DNA of 6,729 bases from an uncultured Acidobacteriota bacterium. Lineage in GTDB: Bacteria; Acidobacteriota; Blastocatellia; RBC074. The notes below the pieces were generated by a model. That model had not been told where the DNA came from, did no database searches, and worked only from the letters and a program-made list of their open reading frames with translations. A program made the position numbers and the translations under genes. Of this stretch, positions 1 to 6,729 are shown piece by piece. How positions within the stretch are numbered: position 1 is the stretch's first letter; each line of letters begins with the position of its first letter. The stretch covers positions 1 to 6,729 of the forward strand of contig CALBSU010000803.1 of NCBI GenBank assembly GCA_937967285.1, in the 5' to 3' direction.

Positions 1-32
1 TGAACAATTTATTACACCTCTCTAACCTCTTT

Positions 33-51
33 GTTAACCCCGTTTAACCCC
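33..51. repeat. Short tandem direct repeat (GTTAACCCC / GTTTAACCCC)
   Basis: Two adjacent near-identical units, GTTAACCCC (33-41) and GTTTAACCCC (42-51), lie at the left edge in non-coding sequence. They could be a regulator site or the tail of an upstream element outside the window. No function can be assigned from what is visible. Confidence 0.3.
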
Positions 52-79
52 ATGGCTGATTATATTCCTCAAATCAAAG

Positions 80-148
80 TGCGACATTCCGCCTCACCAG
101 TGAGACACTTTTCCCCAGCGAGAATTCACGCTGAGACAAAATCTAACA
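80..148. promoter_or_regulatory. Candidate enhancer (UAS) cluster upstream of the kinase gene, three dyad sites
   Basis: Three 17-bp imperfect dyads match TGNGNC-N5-GNCNCA to different degrees: TGCGACATTCCGCCTCA (80-96, centre 88), TGAGACACTTTTCCCCA (101-117, centre 109) and TGAGACAAAATCTAACA (132-148, centre 140). Centre-to-centre spacing is 21 and 31 bp, about two and three helical turns, so all would face the same side of the DNA. Relative to the predicted start near 198 they lie at about -110, -89 and -58, where sigma-54 activators usually bind. The left half-sites are well conserved and the right halves degrade. The first site matches the perfect dyad at 3236-3252 in 12 of 17 positions. 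Binding by the response regulator encoded downstream is inferred. Confidence 0.5.
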
Positions 149-172
149 AAAACAAGAAAGAAGTGTAATTAA

Positions 173-186
173 GGAAGAGGAATTGC
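173..186 (+). promoter_or_regulatory. Candidate sigma-54 (-24/-12) promoter of the two-component operon
   Basis: GG at 173-174 and GC at 185-186 are separated by exactly 10 bases, and the -12 element is a perfect TTGCA (183-187). The -24 element (AGGAAG) keeps only the invariant GG of TGGCAC, so this is a moderate match. Predicted start is near 198, giving a leader of about 58 nt to the kinase ATG. Dyad sites upstream at enhancer-like distances support a sigma-54 promoter with autoregulation. A sigma-70 promoter in this AT-rich leader is not excluded. Confidence 0.45.
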
Positions 187-255
187 AGTCATTAGTGGAG
201 AGAAAATTTAATGATTGAATAATACCCAAGAGATCAAAGAAACTGGAGAGAAGAA

Positions 256-1767
<1,512 letters not shown>

Positions 1768-1823
1768 GGCCTGTAATTCGTCGATTTTGAGAAATACGGT
1801 GGGACGAAGGCCTCTCGAACGGT

Positions 1824-1829
1824 TACAAT
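1824..1829 (+). promoter_or_regulatory. Possible -10 box (TACAAT) placed for a leaderless regulator transcript
   Basis: TACAAT, 5 of 6 matches to TATAAT, ends 6 bp before the regulator ATG at 1836, so a transcript from it would begin at or next to the start codon. No good -35 lies 17 bp upstream (GGGACG). The 68-nt gap between kinase and regulator also lacks a Shine-Dalgarno sequence next to this ATG. Both facts fit leaderless initiation, but a chance match is possible and cotranscription with the kinase is likely in any case. Confidence 0.25.
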
Positions 1830-1835
1830 AGCGGC

Positions 1836-3206
<1,371 letters not shown>

Positions 3207-3214
3207 GTCCGCCG

Positions 3215-3252
3215 TGTCACAACTTGTCACGCGCGTGAGGCAACTTGCCTCA
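3215..3252. promoter_or_regulatory. Tandem enhancer sites for the small-RNA promoter
   Basis: Two 17-bp dyads lie 8-46 bp after the regulator stop codon: TGTCACAACTTGTCACG (3215-3231, imperfect, centre 3223) and TGAGGCAACTTGCCTCA (3236-3252, perfect 8+1+8 palindrome, centre 3244). Both share the core CAACTTG and are 21 bp apart, two helical turns. They sit about -132 and -111 from the predicted sigma-54 start at 3355, the classic enhancer position. Their consensus and 21-bp spacing recur upstream of the kinase gene. The second dyad could in principle form an RNA hairpin, but a one-base loop and no following U-run make a DNA operator the better reading. The 12-bp palindrome TCACGCGCGTGA (3227-3238) at the junction is a competing dyad. 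Confidence 0.65.
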
Positions 3253-3276
3253 TCGAGGCGAACCACCCAAGCTCAG

Positions 3277-3289
3277 CAAATCATTGATT
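3277..3289 (-). promoter_or_regulatory. Putative IHF binding site
   Basis: On the minus strand this reads AATCAATGATTTG, a perfect match to the IHF core consensus WATCAANNNNTTR. It lies between the enhancer dyads and the -24/-12 promoter, centred about -72, where IHF typically bends DNA to bring the activator to sigma-54 polymerase. The consensus is short and AT-biased, so a chance hit is possible; its position in a GC-rich region raises its weight. Confidence 0.45.
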
Positions 3290-3329
3290 TTACAGGACTT
3301 GCAGTCGAGCCGAAGCCGAGCGAGACTGC

Positions 3330-3343
3330 GGCACGGCTCTTGC
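3330..3343 (+). promoter_or_regulatory. Strong sigma-54 (-24/-12) promoter of the small RNA
   Basis: The sequence CGGCACGGCTCTTGCA (3329-3344) matches TGGCACG-N4-TTGCA at every position but the first base. The invariant GG (3330-3331) and GC (3342-3343) are exactly 10 bases apart. Predicted start is near 3355. TTGG-N5-CCAA (3346-3358) spans the start site and could be an additional operator. No protein ORF follows before the terminator at 3392, so the promoter appears dedicated to a short RNA. Together with the upstream dyads and IHF match this is the best-supported promoter in the window. Confidence 0.75.
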
Positions 3344-3354
3344 ATTTGGTAAAG

Positions 3355-3433
3355 CCAACTCCAGAGACGGTAACGGTTTAACGTTACTGAAGGGCGCAAA
3401 CATCCCAGCATTGTTTGCGCCCATTTATTTTTT
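3355..3433 (+). ncRNA. Putative sigma-54-dependent small RNA, about 79 nt
   Basis: The transcript is predicted from the sigma-54 promoter upstream and the intrinsic terminator at its end. Its parts are a short unpaired 5' segment (3355-3367) containing CCAACUCC, a hairpin of eight pairs including one G-U (3368-3375 with 3382-3389, six-base loop GUUUAA), then the terminator hairpin with loop region AUCCCAGCAUU and a U-rich tail suited to Hfq binding. No start codon with a ribosome site occurs inside. The CUCC in the 5' segment could pair with Shine-Dalgarno GGAG sequences; CUCCAG is an exact complement of CUGGAG at the kinase ribosome site (243-248), though six bases is weak. It resembles no RNA family I recognise. 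Its location, right after an NtrC-type regulator, parallels CrcZ downstream of cbrB in Pseudomonas, but the CA-rich repeats of CrcZ are absent. Confidence 0.6.
3392..3433 (+). terminator. Intrinsic terminator of the small RNA
   Basis: GGGCGCAAAC (3392-3401) pairs perfectly with GTTTGCGCCC (3413-3422), extendable by one A-T pair (3402 with 3412), around a 9-11 base loop. It is followed by ATTTATTTTTT (3423-3433). The T-run is on the plus strand, so termination is mainly rightward. The hairpin begins just past the TAA stop (3425-3427) of the convergent membrane-protein gene and may also protect or end that transcript, although the minus-strand side lacks a T-run. Confidence 0.9.
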
Positions 3434-3832
3434 CCCGTCAAAGAAATGTTGTGGAAGGTGGCGAGCCGACGCTTTTTCGTGGATCCAGATGAGGAGAAAG
3501 AGCCCGCCCGTGAAGACGGCTGTTTTGAAGAGCAGGCCGACGGGCGGTGCGCCTTTGAGGCGCCATTCGAGCAGATAGAAAGAGCCCATGCCGAAGAGCA
3601 TGGCCAGCCCGCCGAGCATTTCGTGCCGCCAGGCAATCAGGAATCCGATGAGGGTGATCAGGATGCAGACCATCTGGAGCGCATCGGAGATGCTGACCCG
3701 GAGGGCGATGAAGCGACTCTCGGTGAGCCAGAAGGCGGCGACCAGCAGGGCCGTGACGGTCCCGATGAATCTGGCCAGCCACCTCAGCGTGCCTGTCACC
3801 CTCGTCGACAGGATGTGTGAACGCCATGTCAT
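3425..3832 (-). CDS. Small four-helix membrane protein of unknown function
   Basis: A 135-residue hydrophobic protein with four predicted membrane helices, at about 17-37, 47-68, 72-88 and 99-117. Charged, Arg/Lys-rich ends lie on both sides (TWRSHILSTR at the N-terminus; HEKASARHLPQHFFDGKK at the C-terminus). No catalytic or metal-binding motif stands out. I do not recognise the family with certainty. The ATG lies 7 nt after the TGA of the cytochrome gene with no strong Shine-Dalgarno, so translation is probably coupled to that gene. As last gene of the stress protein-cytochrome operon it could be a membrane partner of the cytochrome, but that rests on linkage only. Its stop codon overlaps the T-tract of the convergent small-RNA terminator. 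A 129-residue reading frame from 3827 on the same strand is out of frame and lacks membrane helices. Confidence 0.75.
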   Translation of the reverse strand: MTWRSHILSTRVTGTLRWLARFIGTVTALLVAAFWLTESRFIALRVSISDALQMVCILITLIGFLIAWRHEMLGGLAMLFGMGSFYLLEWRLKGAPPVGLLFKTAVFTGGLFLLIWIHEKASARHLPQHFFDGKK

Positions 3833-3839
3833 CGCTGAT

Positions 3840-4649
3840 TCATCGGGAGAGTTTACGCCGCAGCGAATCTCGCGCTTTGACGGCCTTGTTGAAGGATGCG
3901 TCGGCGAGTTGCCTGACGTTTCCGAGGTAGAAGGTATGCCACTGAACCTTGGCGTCCCGGCTGAGGGTGCTCGCCTCCTCGAGGCTCTTCTTCTCGGCGG
4001 TGACGTCGATTCCCCTGCGTTCGGCTTCGGTCAGCAGAAGTTGCGTCCATTCAATGATGAAATTGGATCGCTGGAAAGCCATGACATTATCCCGCGCGGT
4101 CTCGGGGATATCCGGCCGGGGAACGAGCAGGCCATTGACGGTGTTGTGACAGTTGGAGCAGTTCGACGCCACTTCCTCGGGTGAATGAAGGACCTTCGAT
4201 GCCATATGGACATGGCAGGTATTGCAGGAGGGACCGAGGCCCGCGCTCTTGAGCTTGATGAAGTGGTTGCTCTTTGTGAATGCGTCGGCGACGTTCTGGT
4301 GGCAGCCCCGGCATGTGTCGGGCTGGTTCCAGGTGAAGAGCCTGCTCGCCCTGTCGGACGGCTTGAGCACTCCCTTGTGAGCCGCATCCCTGGCTTTCGC
4401 CGACGGATCGCCGCCATGGCATTTGTCGCAGCCGATCCCCTTGTCCTTGTGGACAGAGAAATGCCACTCGAGGTAACGGTTGACCTGGTGGACAGGCTCC
4501 GTCAGTCCGGAGTGGCATTCAACGCAACTGTTGTTTCGGAAAGCCGAGAGGTCCGACTTCATCTGTGCCTGCCCCGCGAAATCGACGCGGGGATAGAACA
4601 GGAGGCAGAAGAGGCCTGCTGCCGTTACGCTAATTATTCGCTTGATCAT
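3840..4649 (-). CDS. Periplasmic five-heme c-type cytochrome
   Basis: A secreted electron-transfer protein of 269 residues. The N-terminus (MIKR, hydrophobic core 5-19, cleavage likely near Ala25-Gly26) is a Sec signal peptide. Five CXXCH heme-binding motifs follow: CVECH (42-46), CDKCH (74-78), CRGCH (113-117), CNTCH (142-146) and CSNCH (164-168). Extra histidines between them (for example His54, 63, 67, 91, 129, 148, 155) can serve as distal ligands, suggesting bis-His hemes. The remaining 100 residues have no heme motif and look alpha-helical and charged. The heme spacing resembles cytochrome c554/NapC-type multiheme families, but no membrane anchor remains after the signal peptide and I cannot name the redox partner. 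The start at 4649 is chosen over an upstream ATG at 4700 because it begins a clean signal peptide and has GGAGG 5 nt upstream (complement of 4655-4659). It starts 26 nt after the stress-protein gene ends, within one operon. Confidence 0.92.
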   Translation of the reverse strand: MIKRIISVTAAGLFCLLFYPRVDFAGQAQMKSDLSAFRNNSCVECHSGLTEPVHQVNRYLEWHFSVHKDKGIGCDKCHGGDPSAKARDAAHKGVLKPSDRASRLFTWNQPDTCRGCHQNVADAFTKSNHFIKLKSAGLGPSCNTCHVHMASKVLHSPEEVASNCSNCHNTVNGLLVPRPDIPETARDNVMAFQRSNFIIEWTQLLLTEAERRGIDVTAEKKSLEEASTLSRDAKVQWHTFYLGNVRQLADASFNKAVKARDSLRRKLSR

Positions 4650-4675
4650 TGCATCCTCCAACCGCCGGCATCGGA

Positions 4676-5572
4676 TCAGCGGACTATCTCGACCGTGCAT
4701 TCCGCGCGAGACGCAACAGCGGCGGCAACGCTTCCCAGTCGGAGTCTCGAGGTCCGTGTCATATCCTTGGCCCCGAGAAAGATCACGTCAGCTTTCCAAT
4801 CCTCGGCTTCCTTCGGCAATACGCGCTTGGGGTCCCCGTCGACAATCGCCGAACCGACGGTGATACCCTCCTCGGTGAGGAGCTTCGTAGCCGATTCGAT
4901 CAATTCCTGAACGCGCATCTGTTCCTGAGCCATCCAGTCGGCGAAGGCGGTCAGCAGTTGTCCCTCGGCTTCGGGCGGTACAGTGGTCGGGACGTGGACC
5001 AGTCTGACCTCGCTTCCCGGCTCGAACTGCCGTTGGGCGACAACCTGGATCGCCCTGGATGAGATTTCGGATCCGTCGACACCGATCAGAATTCGAACCG
5101 GCTGCCCTTTCGGAGGGGACGGATGGCCCTTGCATCGCCTGCCGATTCGGACCGAACAGTGAGCTTCGGTGAGCACCGATTGAGAGACGCTCCCGAGCAG
5201 AATCCGGCCGATCATCGATCTGCCGTGCGAACCGAGGACGATCAGATCAGCTTTCCATTCGTCCGCCTTCGAAATCAGGGAATAGACCGGAGAGCCGGGA
5301 TAGGCTTCGGCGGTCAGCTTCCAGCCGGGATGGATCGCGCGCAGCATCTCGCACCCCTTCTCGGCAGTCTTGAGAGCATTCTCCTGGAGTGTGTGTTCGA
5401 GCTCGACGGCCCCCGGCGACGGGAGAGTAAATGACATCGGCGGAGGCAGAACGATCTCACTGACCGAGAGCACAACGGCTTCGCAGTCTTCCGGAAGACC
5501 CGCGGACGCAAGGTCACTGATGGCGCATTCTGCGCTTTCCGAACCATCGTAAGCGATCAATATCTTCTTCAT
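4676..5572 (-). CDS. Tandem-domain universal stress protein (UspA family)
   Basis: A 298-residue cytoplasmic protein with two Usp domains, about 1-145 and 158-298, each opening with the beta-strand/Asp signature (KKILIAYDGSE; VRILIGVDGSE). Domain 1 has a complete nucleotide-binding motif G-2x-G-9x-G-S (Gly114, Gly117, Gly127-Ser128), so it should bind ATP. In domain 2 the second glycine is replaced by Asp270 (G267-AK-D270, G280-S281), so nucleotide binding there is doubtful. Such two-domain Usp proteins are common in anaerobic or stress-responsive bacteria. The ATG has GGAGA 7 nt upstream. It is the first gene of the operon with the cytochrome and membrane protein, and a candidate sigma-54 promoter lies 45 nt before it. 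The pairing with a multiheme cytochrome suggests a role in redox or energy stress, as inference only. Confidence 0.95.
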   Translation of the reverse strand: MKKILIAYDGSESAECAISDLASAGLPEDCEAVVLSVSEIVLPPPMSFTLPSPGAVELEHTLQENALKTAEKGCEMLRAIHPGWKLTAEAYPGSPVYSLISKADEWKADLIVLGSHGRSMIGRILLGSVSQSVLTEAHCSVRIGRRCKGHPSPPKGQPVRILIGVDGSEISSRAIQVVAQRQFEPGSEVRLVHVPTTVPPEAEGQLLTAFADWMAQEQMRVQELIESATKLLTEEGITVGSAIVDGDPKRVLPKEAEDWKADVIFLGAKDMTRTSRLRLGSVAAAVASRAECTVEIVR

Positions 5573-5628
5573 CTCTGATTCTCCATCGTTTTGATTCCGG
5601 AGCGGTTTTCGCTCTGACCATATTCAGC

Positions 5629-5642
5629 GCAATCCTGATGCC
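5629..5642 (-). promoter_or_regulatory. Candidate sigma-54 promoter of the stress protein-cytochrome operon
   Basis: On the minus strand CCGGCATCAGGATTGCG has GG and GC separated by exactly 10 bases, with GGCA at -24 and TTGC at -12. Predicted start is near 5617, leaving a 45-nt leader with GGAGA before the ATG. It misses TGGCACG-N4-TTGCA at the T before GG, the C and G after GGCA and the last base. No CAACTTG-type operator is nearby; the closest dyad is AACAAA-CCA-TTTGTT at about -114, a different motif. Confidence 0.4.
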
Positions 5643-5723
5643 GGACTTGATCCAAACTCCGCATCTGATTCCGCGCGGGAGCGCCATATGAGAAGACCTG
5701 CGGGATTCGCCCGGAGATCCGCT

Positions 5724-5738
5724 AACAAACCATTTGTT
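5724..5738. promoter_or_regulatory. Perfect dyad AACAAA-N3-TTTGTT
   Basis: AACAAA (5724-5729) and TTTGTT (5733-5738) are exact inverted repeats around CCA. The centre lies about 114 bp upstream of the predicted minus-strand sigma-54 start, an enhancer-like distance. It is AT-rich within GC-rich surroundings. The binding protein is unknown, and the motif differs from the TGNGNC dyads of the two-component system. Confidence 0.35.
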
Positions 5739-5893
5739 TTCAGCAAGATAATACGACCAAAAGACAGCTGCCGCCGTCCTGCCCGATCTTTCCGTGAAGT
5801 GAAGCAATCCAATCGAGCGAGCCGGACGCATGGGAAAGTTTGGCCCACTGAGTCATTTCGCACAACCCGCAACGCTTCGGTTGAGGAATTTTT

Positions 5894-5908
5894 CGGAATT
5901 TTATTCCG
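5894..5908. promoter_or_regulatory. Operator-like dyad CGGAAT-N3-ATTCCG upstream of the LOG-family gene
   Basis: CGGAAT (5894-5899) and ATTCCG (5903-5908) are exact inverted repeats around TTT, ending 2 bp before the TTGACA -35 box. This position suits an activator or repressor site. The protein that binds is not evident. Confidence 0.4.
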
Positions 5909-5910
5909 TT

Positions 5911-5940
5911 TTGACAGGGGGCGGCCGGTACGGCCAGAAT
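5911..5940 (+). promoter_or_regulatory. Candidate sigma-70-type promoter of the LOG-family gene
   Basis: A perfect TTGACA -35 box (5911-5916) is followed after 18 bp by CAGAAT (5935-5940), 4 of 6 matches to TATAAT. The start would be near 5947 with a leader of about 62 nt. In that leader GATCCG (5965-5970) and CGGATC (5974-5979) can form a hairpin just before the ribosome site, with no U-run. The weak -10 makes this moderate support only. Confidence 0.4.
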
Positions 5941-6008
5941 GTCACGAACCGGCTGGTGCAGCGGGATCCGTCCCGGATCAGCAATCATATTGAATAAGGA
6001 GATGAGAG

Positions 6009-6729
6009 ATGCGGATAGCGACACCGCCTTACAAGAAGGATGAGGAAGCAGCGGGTAAAGCTCCTAATCACGATCGATATTTCCTGGAGGGCCCCAGAAC
6101 ACGCAGATTCGAGGCGATGACGCTGTTCCGGATTTCGCGTGAGCTGTTTCGCGGTTTCCGGTCACTGCATTTCGTCGGCCCCTGTGTGACGGTCTTCGGT
6201 TCGGCCAGGTTCAATGAGGATCACGAGTATTACAAACTGGCGCGCGAGGTCGGCGCCGCCGTCAGCGAGATGGGTTTCACGGTCATGACCGGCGGAGGTC
6301 CGGGAATCATGGAGGCGGCCAACCGCGGAGCAAGGGACGCCGGCGGCCCGTCGATCGGCTGCAACATAACCCTTCCCTTCGAGCAGGCGCCGAATCCGTA
6401 CCTCGACAAGATGCTCGAGTTCAACTATTTCTTCGTCCGCAAACTGATGCTGGTCAAATATTCATATGCCTTCATCGTCATGCCCGGCGGATGGGGAACG
6501 ATGGACGAACTCTTCGAGGCGCTGACGCTGATCCAGACGGGCAAGATCGAGGATTTCCCGATAGTCCTGATGGGCAAGGACTATTTCGAGCCCCTCATCG
6601 AATACATGCAGATGATGGTCGGCGCCGGGACGATCAGCCCGCAGGATCTCGAACTGGTCAAACTGACCGATTCAATTCCGGAGGCCATCGCCCATCTCGA
6701 GCGGTACGCGATCCAGGAATTCGGGCTCA
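6009..6729 (+). CDS. LOG-family (lysine decarboxylase-like, TIGR00730-type) protein, 3' end outside window
   Basis: 240 residues are visible with no stop codon before the window edge; relatives of this type are about 250-260 residues, so only the C-terminal tip is likely missing. The Rossmann-like fold begins at VTVFGSARF (60-68). The phosphoribosyl-binding GGGPGIMEAAN (95-105) and catalytic PGGWGTMDE (159-167) segments are intact. LOG enzymes hydrolyse nucleoside 5'-monophosphates to base plus ribose 5-phosphate, first known for cytokinin activation; the bacterial substrate here cannot be told. An older label of lysine decarboxylase for this family is misleading. The N-terminal 55 residues are a charged helical extension before the core, with LFRISRELFRGFRSLHFVGP. 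The ATG has AAGGAG (5996-6001) 7 nt upstream. It is transcribed divergently from the stress-protein operon. Confidence 0.93.
   Translation, partial: MRIATPPYKKDEEAAGKAPNHDRYFLEGPRTRRFEAMTLFRISRELFRGFRSLHFVGPCVTVFGSARFNEDHEYYKLAREVGAAVSEMGFTVMTGGGPGIMEAANRGARDAGGPSIGCNITLPFEQAPNPYLDKMLEFNYFFVRKLMLVKYSYAFIVMPGGWGTMDELFEALTLIQTGKIEDFPIVLMGKDYFEPLIEYMQMMVGAGTISPQDLELVKLTDSIPEAIAHLERYAIQEFGL

Larger units (their letters stand above)
5573..6008. other. Divergent intergenic region, 436 bp, no gene
   Basis: It separates the leftward stress-protein operon from the rightward LOG-family gene. Open frames exist on both strands (for example 5688-5993 plus and 5514-5831 minus), but their Arg/Ser/Pro-rich products resemble no family and they lack ribosome sites, so none is called. 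The region contains the candidate promoters and dyads listed separately. I see no tRNA, repeat array or mobile element. Confidence 0.7.

Noticed and set aside
3236..3252. TGAGGCAACTTGCCTCA as an intrinsic terminator of the regulator mRNA
   Set aside because: Loop of one base and no U-run afterwards; the repeat phasing fits DNA operators better.
3355..3433. Riboswitch such as a GEMM-type c-di-GMP aptamer, suggested by GGTAAAGCC
   Set aside because: The rest of the aptamer consensus is missing, the element would be too short, and no same-strand gene follows the terminator.
4650..4700. Upstream ATG at 4700 as the cytochrome start
   Set aside because: It overlaps the end of the stress-protein gene and would put 17 charged residues before the signal peptide; GGAGG supports 4649.
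5849..5865. TGAGTC-N5-GCACAA as another regulator site for the stress-protein operon
   Set aside because: Right half is poor and the centre is about 240 bp from the predicted start, with no paired site 21 bp away.
5940..5956. TGTCAC half-site like that at 3215 near the LOG-family promoter
   Set aside because: Only the left half matches and no second half or paired site is present.

Overview
The window is a GC-rich (roughly 60%) bacterial chromosome segment with five complete protein genes and one gene cut by the right edge. Two AT-rich or mixed intergenic regions flank the coding blocks. Coding style and content suggest a Gram-negative bacterium with an anaerobic or facultative respiratory lifestyle: there is an NtrC-type sigma-54 activator, a periplasmic multiheme cytochrome c, a universal stress protein and a LOG-family protein. 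Acidobacteriota, Desulfobacterota-like or related lineages would fit, but the sequence alone does not fix the phylum.

Left half (1-3206, + strand): a membrane sensor histidine kinase (256-1767) is followed by an NtrC/ZraR-type sigma-54-dependent response regulator (1836-3206). The 255-bp leader has a candidate sigma-54 (-24/-12) promoter at 173-186, preceded by three related dyad sites centred at 88, 109 and 140.

Centre (3207-3433): this is the most interesting part. Directly after the regulator gene there are two dyad operators 21 bp apart (centres 3223 and 3244), a perfect match to the IHF core consensus (3277-3289), a near-consensus sigma-54 promoter (3330-3343) and, about 50 bp after the predicted start, a strong intrinsic terminator (3392-3433). 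No credible ORF lies in the transcript. The layout predicts a sigma-54-dependent small RNA of about 79 nt, driven by the adjacent response regulator. It resembles the known CbrA-CbrB-CrcZ and GlrK-GlrR-GlmY arrangements but has no RNA I recognise. The operators share a consensus, and a 21-bp spacing, with those upstream of the kinase. The two-component system therefore probably controls both itself and the small RNA.

Right half (3425-5572, - strand): a three-gene operon runs toward the small RNA. In transcription order it encodes a tandem-domain universal stress protein, a secreted five-heme cytochrome c and a small four-helix membrane protein. A second candidate sigma-54 promoter on the minus strand (5629-5642) sits 45 nt before the stress-protein start codon.

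Right end (5573-6729): a 436-bp divergent intergenic region carries a dyad abutting a TTGACA -35 box and a hairpin-capable leader. It leads into a LOG-family (lysine decarboxylase-like Rossmann) gene on the + strand that runs off the window. A plausible overall picture is an envelope or redox signal sensed by the kinase and passed through the regulator to a small RNA, next to a stress/electron-transfer operon. Any link between the RNA and that operon is inferred only from proximity.
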